NCBI RefSeq assembly: GCF_001995215.1
Contig: NZ_MUXN01000006.1
Coordinates: 1-64,000, forward strand
Direction of reading: 5' to 3'
DNA from: Amycolatopsis azurea DSM 43854
Lineage (GTDB): Bacteria > Actinomycetota > Actinomycetes > Mycobacteriales > Pseudonocardiaceae
DNA: 64,000 bases
The notes under the pieces are model-generated. The model was not told the DNA's origin, did not search any database, and was given only the letters and a program-made list of their open reading frames with translations. The translations under genes were made by a program, and so were the position numbers. Shown in pieces: positions 16,787 through 24,790 of the stretch (its first letter is position 1; each line of letters begins with the position of its first letter).

Positions 16787-17628
16787 GCCTGCTGCCCCTT
16801 TCGAAAGCTCTCGGCGACCTTCGCGAACTGGTCGAGTCGTTCCAGTGTCGCCGCTTCGGGCTCGGTCGGCAGGAAGAGCGTGGCCTCGTCGACGCCGCCG
16901 TCGACCAGCCTGCCGAGCGCCTCCTCTTCAGGCGTGGCACCGAAAGCCGAGAACTTGATGTCGGCCCGGCCCTGGTCGGCCAGCCACTGACGGACCCGAC
17001 GAAGTTCCTCCGGCGGGGTGTGGGCGTGCGGAAGCCAGCCGTCGCCGTACTTGGCGATCCGCTCCATCGCCTTCTCCCCCGCGCCGCCGATGTAGATCGG
17101 CGGATGCGGCTTCTGCACCGGCTTGGGCCAGGCGAAGATCGGGTCGAAGTCGACGTGCTTGCCGTGGAACTCGGCCTCGTCCTTGGTCCAGATCTCCTTC
17201 AACGCGGCGAGCTGCTCGTCGACGAGCGCTCCCCGGGTACGCGGATCCGTGCCGTGATTGCGCATTTCCTCCCGGTTCCACCCGACGCCGACGCCGAAGA
17301 CGAACCGGCCTCGCGAGACGAGGTCCAGCGAAGCGACCTCTTTCGCCGTGTGGATGACGTCGCGCTGCTGGAGCAACGCGACGCCTGTGCCCAGGATCAG
17401 GTTCGACGTGGCCCCGGCCGCCGCGGTCAGCGCGACGAACGGGTCCAGCGTCCGGTAGTACACGCGTGGCAGTTCGCCACCGCCCGGGTACGGCGATTCC
17501 CGGCTGACCGGGATGTGCGAATGCTCCGCGATGTGCAGCGAGCTGAACCCGCGCTCTTCGACGGCGGCGGCGAGGACGTCCGGCCTGATGCCTTCATCGG
17601 TGATGAAGGTGGCGATTCCGATCTCCAT
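16783..17628 (-). CDS. LLM-class F420-dependent oxidoreductase
   Basis: A 281-residue luciferase-like monooxygenase-fold protein with the usual landmarks: a start at MEIGIATF, LILGTGVALLQQRDVIHTAKE, GRFVFGVGVGWNREEMRNHG and HPPIYIGGAGEKAMERIAKYGDGW. It belongs to the actinobacterial F420-dependent subgroup; the substrate is unknown. I prefer the ATG at 17628, as a TTG at 17637 would add three residues without a better ribosome site. It is the first gene of a two-gene operon with the FGD-like protein, so they may share a redox couple. Confidence 0.82.
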   Translation of the reverse strand: MEIGIATFITDEGIRPDVLAAAVEERGFSSLHIAEHSHIPVSRESPYPGGGELPRVYYRTLDPFVALTAAAGATSNLILGTGVALLQQRDVIHTAKEVASLDLVSRGRFVFGVGVGWNREEMRNHGTDPRTRGALVDEQLAALKEIWTKDEAEFHGKHVDFDPIFAWPKPVQKPHPPIYIGGAGEKAMERIAKYGDGWLPHAHTPPEELRRVRQWLADQGRADIKFSAFGATPEEEALGRLVDGGVDEATLFLPTEPEAATLERLDQFAKVAESFRKGQQA

Positions 17629-17670
17629 GTTCAGCAACTACCCGAACACGCCCCGCGATATTCCCGATGG

Positions 17671-20600
17671 CTAGACGTTGCGCCGGTACTGCCCGCCCAC
17701 CTCGAAGAACGCCTCGGTGATCTGGCCGAGCGAGCACACGCGCGCCGCGTCCATCAGCACGCCGAACAGGTTGCCGCCCCGGGTCGCCGCCTCACGCAGC
17801 GTCTTGAGCGCGACCTGCGCCTCGGCGTGGTGCCGGTGCTGGAAGTCCTCCAGCCGGTTCAGCTGCGACACCTTCTCGTCCTCGGTCGCCCGCGCCAGTT
17901 CGACCTCGACGTCGTTCTCGCCGCCGTGCGGGTTGCGGAAGGTGTTGACGCCGATGATCGGCAGCGTGCCGTCGTGCTTCTGGCGTTCGTAGAGGATCGA
18001 CTCGTCCTGGATCTTGCCGCGCTGGTAGCCGGTCTCCATCGCGCCCAGGACGCCGCCGCGTTCGGAGATCCGGTCGAACTCCAGCAGGACGGCCTCTTCG
18101 ACCAGGTCGGTCAGCTCGTCGATGATGAACGAGCCCTGCAACGGGTTCTCGTTCTTCGACAGGCCCCACTCCTTGTTGATGATCATCTGGATGGCCATCG
18201 CCCGGCGCACCGAACTCTCCGACGGCGTCGTGATCGCCTCGTCGAAGGCGTTGGTGTGCAAGGAGTTCGCGTTGTCGTACAGCGCGCACAGCGCCTGCAG
18301 CGTGGTGCGGATGTCGTTGAAGCTCATCTCCTGCGCGTGCAGCGACCGGCCGGAGGTCTGCACGTGGTACTTGAGCTTCTGCGAGCGGTCGTTGGCGCCG
18401 TAGCGCTCCCGCATCGCGACCGCCCAGATCCGGCGCGCGACCCGGCCCAGCACCGAGTACTCGGCGTCCATCCCGTTGGAGAAGAAGAACGACAGGTTCG
18501 GCGCGAAGTCGTCGATGCTCATCCCGCGCGCGAGGTAGCTCTCGACGTAGGTGAAACCGTTCGAGAGGGTGAAGGCCAGCTGCGAGATCGGGTTCGCCCC
18601 GGCCTCGGCGATGTGATAGCCGGAGATCGACACCGAGTAGAAGTTCCGGACGCCGTGGTCGATGAACCATTCCTGGATGTCGGCCATCATCCGCAGGCTG
18701 AACTCGGTGGAGAAGATGCAGGTGTTCTGCCCCTGGTCCTCCTTGAGGATGTCCGCCTGCACGGTGCCGCGGACGTTGCGCAGCGCCCACTCGCGCAGTT
18801 CGGCGGCCTCGGTTTCGGACGGCTCGCGGCCGTGCTCGGCCTTGAACGCCTCGACGCGCTGGTCGATCGCGGTGTTGAGGAAGAACGCGAGGATCGTCGG
18901 CGCCGGGCCGTTGATCGTCATCGACACCGACGTGCTCGGCGACGTCAGGTCGAAGCCGTCGTAGAGCACCTCCATGTCCTCCAGCGTCGCGATGGAGACG
19001 CCGGAGGTGCCGACCTTGCCGTAGATGTCGGGGCGGGTGTGCGGGTCGTGCCCGTAAAGGGTGACGGAGTCGAAGGCGGTCGAAAGGCGCTTCGCCTCGG
19101 AGTCGGCCGAAAGAAGCTTGAACCGCTTGTTGGTGCGGAAGGGGTCGCCCTCGCCGGCGAACATGCGCGCCGGATCCTCACCCTCGCGCTTGAACGGGAA
19201 AACGCCCGCGGTGTAAGGGAAGTATCCGGGCAGGTGCTCGCGGCGCAGGAACGACAGCAGCTCGCCGGACTCGGTGTAGCGCGGCAGCGCCACGCGCGGG
19301 ATCCGGTTGCCGGACAGCGTGTCGCGCCAGAGCTGGGTGCGCAGTTCCTTGTCGCGGATCTTCACGACCAGCTCGTCGGCGCGGTAGGACTCGGCCAGTT
19401 CCTGGAAGCGGGCCAGCAGATTTGTCGACTCGCCGTCCACATCGGACTCGGCGGCGGCGAGCAGCCCGTCGAGCGCGTCGGTGCTCGCGTCGACGGCGGC
19501 CAGCGCCTCCTTGGCGGCGGTGAGGTGTTCGCGCTTGCGGAGCGCGGCGACCTGCTGCTCGGTCTTGGCGTGGTACCCGCGGACGGTGTCGGAGATCTCC
19601 GCGAGATAGCGCGTCCGGTTCGCCGGGATGATCGTGCTGGCGTCGGTCGACACCTTGCCCTCGACCTTCGGCAGCACGCCGGGCGAGACGGTCAGGCCGC
19701 GCTCGGCGAGGGTGTCGCGCAGGTGCTGGTAGAGCGAGGTGACGCCGTCGTCGTTGAACTTCGCGGCGCTCGTGCCGTACACCGGCATGTCCTCGGGCGA
19801 GGAGCTGAACGCCTCACGGTTGCGGACGAGCTGGCGCGCGACATCACGACGGGCGTCTTCGGCGCCACGGCGCTCGAACTTGTTGATCGCGACCGCGTCG
19901 GCGAAGTCGAGCATGTCGATCTTCTCCAGCTGCGACGCCGCGCCGAACTCCGGCGTCATGACGTACAGCGACTGGTCCACGTAGTCGACGATGCCGGCGT
20001 CGCCCTGGCCGATACCCGGCGTCTCGACGATCACGAGGTCGAAACCCGCCGCCTTGCAGGCGAGGATCGACTCGGAGAGCCCGGTCGGGATCTCGCCGCT
20101 GGTGGTCCGCGTGGCCAGCGAGCGGAAGTAGACCGGGCTGCCGTCGAGACAGTTCATCCGGATGCGGTCACCCAGCAGCGCTCCCCCGCCCTTGCGGCGC
20201 GACGGGTCGACGGCGAGCACGGCGATGCGGAGCTTGTCCTCCTGGTCCAGCCGGAACCGGCGGATCAGCTCGTCGGTGAGCGACGACTTTCCCGAACCAC
20301 CCGTACCGGTGATGCCGAGGACAGGCACCGTCCGCGACTTGGCGGTCTCGGCGATCTTGTCGAGCCAATCCTGCGGCAGCGACTCGCGCTGAAGCTGCGT
20401 GATGACGCGCGACAGCGCCGGGATGTCCCCGGAGAGCAGTTTGTCGACCGAATCCGGCGGCTGCGTGGTCAGATCCGTGTCGCAGGCCTTGATCATCATG
20501 TTGATCATGCCCGGGAGGCCCATCTCGTAGCCGTCCTCGGGCGAGAAGATCCGCGCGACACCCCGCGAGTGCAGCAGGTCGATCTCCTCGCGGACGATGA

Positions 20601-20907
20601 CGCCGCCACCGCCGCCGAACACCTTGATGTGCCCCGCGCCGCGCTCGTTGAGCAGCTCGACCAGGTAGCTGAAGTATTCGACGTGCCCGCCCTGGTAGGC
20701 GCTGATGGCCACGCCCTGGACGTCCTCGGCGATGGCCGCGGTCGCGACCTCGTCGACCGACCTGTTGTGCCCGAGGTGCACCACCTCCGCGCCCTGCGAC
20801 TGCAGGATGCGCCTCATGATGTTGATGGACGCGTCGTGCCCGTCGAAGAGGCTCGACGCCGTCACGAAGCGAACGGGGTTCACGGGCCGGTACAGGTCGC
20901 TGCTCAT
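17671..20907 (-). CDS. icmF: Fused isobutyryl-CoA mutase IcmF
   Basis: A 1078-residue adenosylcobalamin enzyme that interconverts isobutyryl-CoA and butyryl-CoA. Residues about 10-140 are the B12-binding domain, with FDGHDASINIM and its base-off His ligand. Residues about 170-415 are a MeaB-like GTPase chaperone, with P-loop GITGTGGSGKSS near 200 and VETPGIGQGDAG. From about 520 the mutase barrel runs to the end. This domain order is diagnostic of IcmF rather than methylmalonyl-CoA mutase. The ATG at 20907 fits the family N-terminus, although GGAGGG directly abuts it. It probably serves branched-chain acid or valine catabolism and links C4 acyl-CoA pools. Confidence 0.93.
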   Translation of the reverse strand: MSSDLYRPVNPVRFVTASSLFDGHDASINIMRRILQSQGAEVVHLGHNRSVDEVATAAIAEDVQGVAISAYQGGHVEYFSYLVELLNERGAGHIKVFGGGGGVIVREEIDLLHSRGVARIFSPEDGYEMGLPGMINMMIKACDTDLTTQPPDSVDKLLSGDIPALSRVITQLQRESLPQDWLDKIAETAKSRTVPVLGITGTGGSGKSSLTDELIRRFRLDQEDKLRIAVLAVDPSRRKGGGALLGDRIRMNCLDGSPVYFRSLATRTTSGEIPTGLSESILACKAAGFDLVIVETPGIGQGDAGIVDYVDQSLYVMTPEFGAASQLEKIDMLDFADAVAINKFERRGAEDARRDVARQLVRNREAFSSSPEDMPVYGTSAAKFNDDGVTSLYQHLRDTLAERGLTVSPGVLPKVEGKVSTDASTIIPANRTRYLAEISDTVRGYHAKTEQQVAALRKREHLTAAKEALAAVDASTDALDGLLAAAESDVDGESTNLLARFQELAESYRADELVVKIRDKELRTQLWRDTLSGNRIPRVALPRYTESGELLSFLRREHLPGYFPYTAGVFPFKREGEDPARMFAGEGDPFRTNKRFKLLSADSEAKRLSTAFDSVTLYGHDPHTRPDIYGKVGTSGVSIATLEDMEVLYDGFDLTSPSTSVSMTINGPAPTILAFFLNTAIDQRVEAFKAEHGREPSETEAAELREWALRNVRGTVQADILKEDQGQNTCIFSTEFSLRMMADIQEWFIDHGVRNFYSVSISGYHIAEAGANPISQLAFTLSNGFTYVESYLARGMSIDDFAPNLSFFFSNGMDAEYSVLGRVARRIWAVAMRERYGANDRSQKLKYHVQTSGRSLHAQEMSFNDIRTTLQALCALYDNANSLHTNAFDEAITTPSESSVRRAMAIQMIINKEWGLSKNENPLQGSFIIDELTDLVEEAVLLEFDRISERGGVLGAMETGYQRGKIQDESILYERQKHDGTLPIIGVNTFRNPHGGENDVEVELARATEDEKVSQLNRLEDFQHRHHAEAQVALKTLREAATRGGNLFGVLMDAARVCSLGQITEAFFEVGGQYRRNV

Positions 20908-20977
20908 CCCTCCAAAATACTTGGACTTCCTACTGTTTTAAACCCACCTACTCGCGTGACGGCGCTCTCACTCGTCC

Positions 20978-21005
20978 TTGACAGATCAACTCGCACCAGT
21001 ATATT
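20978..21005 (+). promoter_or_regulatory. Sigma-70-type promoter of the arsR-DUF899 operon
   Basis: TTGACA (20978-20983) and TATATT (21000-21005) are separated by 16 bases, a near-consensus housekeeping promoter that stands out in this GC-rich DNA. It lies 37 bases upstream of the ArsR start. Confidence 0.7.
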
Positions 21006-21014
21006 CAACTCAAA

Positions 21015-21035
21015 GGTTAAACAACCAATCGATTG
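21015..21035. promoter_or_regulatory. Candidate ArsR operator
   Basis: Two overlapping palindromes, GGTTAAACAACC (21015-21026) and CAATCGATTG (21026-21035), lie between the -10 box and the start codon of the ArsR gene. The position suits autorepression. No binding evidence is available. Confidence 0.5.
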
Positions 21036-21042
21036 AGCAGCG

Positions 21043-21381
21043 ATGACCACTGATCAGCTCAGCGCCACCTTCGCCGCTTTGGCGGATCCGACCCGGCGGG
21101 CGATCCTCGCTCGTCTCTCCACGGGCGAGGCCAGCGTCAACGAGCTGGCCGAGCCCTTTCCGGTCAGCCTTCAGGCCGTCTCGAAACACCTCAAGGTCCT
21201 CGAGCGCGCGGGCTTGATCAGCCGGAGCCGGACGGCGCAATGGCGGCCCTGCCGGCTCGAGGCCGGCCCGCTCGGCGAAGTCTCCGACTGGGTCGAGCGC
21301 TACCGGCGGTTCTGGGAAGGCGGTTTCGACCGCATGGAAGAGCACCTCGCCGAACTACAGAAGGGCGAACGGAATGACTGA
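21043..21381 (+). CDS. ArsR-family transcriptional regulator
   Basis: A 112-residue winged-helix repressor. LADPTRRAILARLSTGEASVNELAEPF and VSLQAVSKHLKVLERAGLI form the HTH. The C-terminal segment WVERYRRFWEGGFDRMEEHL is typical of the subgroup found beside SRPBCC or DUF899 genes, not of metal sensors. The metal-binding cysteine motif ELCVCDL is absent. It overlaps the next gene by 8 bases, so they are co-transcribed. Autoregulation through the upstream palindromes is inferred. Confidence 0.88.
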   Translation: MTTDQLSATFAALADPTRRAILARLSTGEASVNELAEPFPVSLQAVSKHLKVLERAGLISRSRTAQWRPCRLEAGPLGEVSDWVERYRRFWEGGFDRMEEHLAELQKGERND

Positions 21382-22027
21382 GACCATGGCACTGCCGGAA
21401 ATCGTCTCGCGGGACGACTGGCAGATCGCGCGAGACGCGTTGCTGGCCAAGGAGAAGGAACTCACCCGGGCCGCGGACGCGGTCGCCGCCGAACGGCGAC
21501 GGCTCCCGATGGTCCGCTTCGACGCCACGTACGAGTTCGAAGGTCCCCAGGGCCGGGTCACCCTGCTGGACCTGTTCGAGGGACGACGTCAGCTGATCGT
21601 CTACCACTTCATGCTCGCCCCCGGGCAGAAGGCGGGCTGCCCCGGCTGCTCGATGCTCGTGGACAACGTCGGACACCTCGCCCACCTCCACGCCCGCGAC
21701 ACCACGCTGTACCTGGTCTCGCCGGCGACGCCGCCCGAGATCGAGCGGTACAAGGAGCGGATGGGCTGGACCGTCCCGTGGGTCTCGACCCTCGGCGACT
21801 TCAACCCGGACTGCGGCGTCGACGGCGGGTTCGGGGTCAGCGTCTTCCTGCGCGACGGCGACGACGTGTTCCGCACCTACTTCACCACGAACCGCGGCGG
21901 GGACCAGCTGATCGGGACGCTGCGCTACCTGGACCTGACACCGCTCGGGCGGCAGGAGGCCTGGGAGGAGTCCGGCCGCGGGACCGATGGCCCCGGGCAC
22001 TGGTGGAAGCGGCACGACGAGTACTGA
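21374..22027 (+). CDS. DUF899 thioredoxin-like protein
   Basis: A 217-residue DUF899 protein. The family has a thioredoxin-like fold: after GRVTLLDLFEGRRQLIVYHFM comes the conserved pair in AGCPGCSMLVDNVGHLAHLHARD, and a C-terminal WEESGRG.W.RHDEY. The CPGC motif resembles a redox-active CxxC and supports an oxidoreductase-type role, but the function is not established. It overlaps the ArsR gene by 8 bases. Regulator and DUF899 form a self-contained two-gene operon. Confidence 0.85.
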   Translation: MTETMALPEIVSRDDWQIARDALLAKEKELTRAADAVAAERRRLPMVRFDATYEFEGPQGRVTLLDLFEGRRQLIVYHFMLAPGQKAGCPGCSMLVDNVGHLAHLHARDTTLYLVSPATPPEIERYKERMGWTVPWVSTLGDFNPDCGVDGGFGVSVFLRDGDDVFRTYFTTNRGGDQLIGTLRYLDLTPLGRQEAWEESGRGTDGPGHWWKRHDEY

Positions 22028-22040
22028 CGCTCCCGCGCAA

Positions 22041-22059
22041 TTAGTCCTCTAAATGCGTG
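22041..22059. repeat. Half copy of family B palindrome
   Basis: TTAGTCCTCTAAATGCGTG is identical to 22292-22310, part of the full palindrome 22282-22313. It begins 14 bases after the DUF899 stop. Confidence 0.65.
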
Positions 22060-22087
22060 CCTGGGCTGTCTCGGGACGCGGGTGCCG

Positions 22088-22144
22088 AGTACATGAAGGC
22101 CCCCTTGCTTGCGCCTGGCTCCGTGAAGGACCCCTTCATGTACT
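22088..22144. repeat. Family C palindrome, degenerate (AGTACATGAAGG)
   Basis: Twelve-base arms AGTACATGAAGG (22088-22099) and its complement (22133-22144) enclose a diverged centre. The outer arms and the following CCCCCTT match the perfect elements at 31186-31248 and 50747-50807. It is part of the 370-base gene-free stretch 22028-22397, which is filled by four repeat units. Confidence 0.7.
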
Positions 22145-22180
22145 CGGGCTGCCACGAAGGGCGAGTTTCCTCGGCTGAGC

Positions 22181-22203
22181 CGCGTGAAGGGGACCTTCAC
22201 GCG
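22181..22203. repeat. Short perfect palindrome CGCGTGAAGG
   Basis: Perfect 10-base arms with a 3-base loop. Its TGAAGG-n-CCTTCA core is the one shared by the family C and D palindromes in this window. A similar unit with the arm GTCGCGAAGG stands at 50724-50746. Confidence 0.65.
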
Positions 22204-22281
22204 CACCTGTCGTGACGTATTAGGTCACTGGGGTTTCTGTGGCGAGTGAGGCTCCTGAGGCGATCCGGTCGTCCGTGAAGA

Positions 22282-22313
22282 CCTCACGCATTTAGTCCTC
22301 TAAATGCGTGAGG
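22282..22313. repeat. Family B palindrome CCTCACGCATTTAG
   Basis: Perfect 14-base arms with a 4-base loop. The inner TAGTCCTCTAAATGCG resembles TCGTCCTCTGAATGCG of the palindrome at 44674-44737. Confidence 0.75.
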
Positions 22314-22397
22314 GACATGTCGAGAACCTCGCGCCCGCTCCGACCCCTCGGTGTCCGGCGCCCGGAAGGCGGGCGCCACACCGAGAGGGAGCACACC

Positions 22398-22955
22398 GTG
22401 CGCAAGCTCGTCTACTTCGTCCACACCTCGATCGACGGCCACATCGAGGGCCCGAACGGTGAGTTCGACTGGCCCGAGATGGGCCCCGAACTGTCCGGCC
22501 ACTCCAAGGAACTGGCCGACCGCTCGGACACCTTCGTCTACGGGCGGCGCGTCTGGGAGATGATGTCGTCGTTCTGGCCGGAGGCCGAGAAGAAGTCGAC
22601 CCACCCGCACGTCCTGGCTTTCGCGCCGATCTGGCGGGAGACGAAGAAGGTCGTCTTCTCGCGGACGCTGGAGAAGGCGGATTGGGACACCGAGGTCATC
22701 AACGACGACCTCGCCGAGCGGATGACCGAACTCAAGGCGAGGCCAGGCAAGGATCTGCTGCTCACGGGCGGGACCGAACTCGCGACGGCGTGCGCCCACC
22801 ACGGCCTGGTCGACGAGTTCCACGTCGTCGTGCACCCGGTCGTGCTCGGCGGTGGAAAGCAGGTGCTCGCGGACGGCGCCCGGGCGAACCTGCGGCTGAC
22901 CGGAACCCGTACCTTCGACGGCCGCGCGGTCCTGCTGACCTACGAACAGGGGTGA
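22398..22955 (+). CDS. RibD C-terminal/dihydrofolate-reductase-like protein
   Basis: A 185-residue protein of the RibD C-terminal family, related to dihydrofolate reductase. It starts MRKLVYFVHTSIDGHIEGPNGEFDW; TFVYGRRVWEMM and LLTGGTELATACAHHGLVDEFHVVVHPVVLGGGK are family signatures of an NADPH-dependent fold. The substrate is unknown; free-standing members are not usually riboflavin enzymes. The GTG at 22398 is preceded by GAGAGGGAGC. Frames reaching further upstream would run through the repeat cluster and are rejected. Confidence 0.83.
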   Translation: MRKLVYFVHTSIDGHIEGPNGEFDWPEMGPELSGHSKELADRSDTFVYGRRVWEMMSSFWPEAEKKSTHPHVLAFAPIWRETKKVVFSRTLEKADWDTEVINDDLAERMTELKARPGKDLLLTGGTELATACAHHGLVDEFHVVVHPVVLGGGKQVLADGARANLRLTGTRTFDGRAVLLTYEQG

Positions 22956-22991
22956 AACCAGGCGGCAGCCCCTACGCTGCCGCCGTCGGGA

Positions 22992-23603
22992 TCACCTCGA
23001 GTTGCTCGCGCGCAACGCGATCCACTGCCGCATCGCGTACTCGACCAGCGTGATCAGCGTCTGTTTGGTCGACTCCCGCTCCCGCGCGTCACACCGGACG
23101 ATCGGGATGTTGGGGTCGATCGACAGCGCTTCACGCACGTCGTTGATGTCGTGTTCGAGGATGCCGTCGAAGGTGTTGACCCCGACGATGTAGGGCAGGC
23201 CCCGGTCCTCGAAGAAGTCGATCGGCGCGAACGAATCGGCCAGCCGTCGCGTGTCGGCCAGCACCACGGCGCCGATCGCGCCGCGGACGAGGTCGTCCCA
23301 CATGAACCAGAACCGCTGCTGCCCGGGCGTGCCGAACAGGTAGAGGATCAGGTCCGCGTCCAGGGAAACCCGGCCGAAGTCCATCGCGACCGTGGTGGTC
23401 GACTTGTTGGGCGTCTGATCGAGGTTGTCGATCCCCCGACTGGCGTCGGTCATCATCGCCTCGGTGGTGAGCGGGACGATCTCCGACACCGACCCGACGA
23501 AGGTCGTCTTGCCCGCACCGAAGCCACCCGCCACGACGATCTTCGCGGATGTCATGGTCGGGGGCGCGGTGTCCCGCGGTGCCTTAAAGCCGACGGAGTC
23601 CAC
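22992..23603 (-). CDS. cvnD: Conservon GTPase CvnD
   Basis: A 203-residue Ras-like GTP-binding protein, the fourth member of an actinobacterial conservon. The P-loop is GGFGAGKTTFVGSVSEI near residues 26-42, and FGTPGQQRFWFMWDDLVRGA supplies switch II (DxxGQ-like, here GTPGQ). These GTPases work downstream of a membrane sensor kinase with a roadblock protein, in a complex compared to a eukaryotic G-protein system. The GTG start at 23603 overlaps cvnC by 20 bases. The ATG of MTSAKIVVAGG is a possible shorter start. It is the last gene of the operon. Confidence 0.9.
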   Translation of the reverse strand: MDSVGFKAPRDTAPPTMTSAKIVVAGGFGAGKTTFVGSVSEIVPLTTEAMMTDASRGIDNLDQTPNKSTTTVAMDFGRVSLDADLILYLFGTPGQQRFWFMWDDLVRGAIGAVVLADTRRLADSFAPIDFFEDRGLPYIVGVNTFDGILEHDINDVREALSIDPNIPIVRCDARERESTKQTLITLVEYAMRQWIALRASNSR

Positions 23604-24330
23604 TCAAAACCCTTTCCATCAACACCAGATGTGCCTCGGCGCCGTCATTGCCCGAAATCGTCTTGTGCACGCTGACCAGTCCCGCGTCCGCCGCGTCGCT
23701 GATCAGCACGCGTGCCACACCCAGCGGTACGCGCAGGGTCGCCGCGATCTCGGCGACCGAACGCGGGGTGCGGCACTCCTCGATGATCGAAATGCATTCG
23801 ATCTGGTCCGCGGCCATCGCGGGGAGGCTACCCGCTGCGACGTGGTCCTTGGTGGAGATGAGGGTCTCCAGCTCGAGAGCGTAGTTCGCCTTGGTCCGGC
23901 CGCCGGTGAGGGCATAGGGACGGACGATAGCGGTCTCTTCGAGCGGCGACGGCGCCTGCTCGAAAACGGCCGGCATGATGAACTCGCCACTGGGTGGACC
24001 CGGGTCGAAAAGACCACCTGGTCTCGGCCCGACGGCGCCTGCGCCGCTGTCGGGTGGAGAGGCAAGTGAGGTCACGCGGTCTCCTTGATCGGTCGGCTGC
24101 GGGACTGCCGATTCCCCTGCGGCGTGTGCTCCGCTCACCGGGAAATCCTCGGACTGCTTGTTCTTCTTGCGCTTCCGACGACCACGGCCCGAATCCAGGG
24201 TGAAGCCGTTCAAGACGTCGGCGAAGGTGCCGTCGTCCCGTGAACCGGCAGCATGGGCAGCCCCCGCGTACGGAGGCTGGTGTTCACCCGTCCCCGGCGG
24301 GTCGCCGAAGGATCCGGATCCGGTGCTCAT
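23584..24330 (-). CDS. cvnC: Conservon DUF742 protein CvnC
   Basis: A 248-residue protein with a DUF742 domain in the C-terminal 120 residues (IVRPYALTGGRTKANYALEL, then SVAEIAATLRVPLGVARVLI, a winged-helix-like unit). The N-terminal 130 residues are low-complexity, rich in Gly and Pro, with one basic patch (RGRRKRKKNKQ). Most DUF742 proteins are about 120-150 residues, so this one has an unusually long disordered head. It sits between the roadblock protein and the GTPase; in conservons it may act as an adaptor or DNA-binding element. Confidence 0.88.
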   Translation of the reverse strand: MSTGSGSFGDPPGTGEHQPPYAGAAHAAGSRDDGTFADVLNGFTLDSGRGRRKRKKNKQSEDFPVSGAHAAGESAVPQPTDQGDRVTSLASPPDSGAGAVGPRPGGLFDPGPPSGEFIMPAVFEQAPSPLEETAIVRPYALTGGRTKANYALELETLISTKDHVAAGSLPAMAADQIECISIIEECRTPRSVAEIAATLRVPLGVARVLISDAADAGLVSVHKTISGNDGAEAHLVLMERVLSGLRRL

Positions 24331-24337
24331 CGGGACA

Positions 24338-24790
24338 TCATCCCACCGGTTCGCCGATCAGCGACCCACCGGCGCCCTGCAATTGTGCGCGGAGTTCCGG
24401 AGTGAGGATCTGACCGACGCGGTCGACGAGCATCGTCATCTCGTACGCGACCTGACCGATGTCGCAGTTCGGGGCGGCGAGGATGGCCAGGCAGGAGCCG
24501 TCGCTGATGGACATCAGCACCATGATGCCGAGTTCCATCTCGACGACGGTCTCGTTGACCGCGCCCGCTTCGAAGCAGCGCGCGGCGCCTTGGGTCAGGC
24601 TCACCAGTCCGGACGCGACGGCGGCCAGCTGGTCGGCGCGATCCAGCGGGAGCCTGCTGGACGCGGTGAGCAGGAGGCCGTCCGCCGACACGACCACGGC
24701 GTGCGCCACTCCGGGTACCCGCTCGGCGAAGTCATTGACCAGCCACCCGAACTGGTTCTGCTGGGGCTGGGCCGGGTTCGGCGAGGTCAT
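24338..24790 (-). CDS. cvnB: Conservon roadblock/LC7 protein CvnB
   Basis: A 150-residue roadblock/LC7-domain protein: FGWLVNDFAERVPGVAHAVVVSADGLLLTASSRL, then LMSISDGSCLAILAAPNCDIGQVAYEM. Roadblock proteins regulate small GTPases; here the partner is CvnD. The ATG at 24790 overlaps the cvnA stop by 4 bases, and cvnC follows 8 bases after its stop, so the set is one operon. Confidence 0.9.
   Translation of the reverse strand: MTSPNPAQPQQNQFGWLVNDFAERVPGVAHAVVVSADGLLLTASSRLPLDRADQLAAVASGLVSLTQGAARCFEAGAVNETVVEMELGIMVLMSISDGSCLAILAAPNCDIGQVAYEMTMLVDRVGQILTPELRAQLQGAGGSLIGEPVG

Noticed and set aside
17020..21036. 1338-codon plus-strand frame opposite icmF
   Set aside because: It is antisense to icmF, which has three recognisable domains. 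The frame has shadow composition rich in Arg, Val, Gly and Asp.
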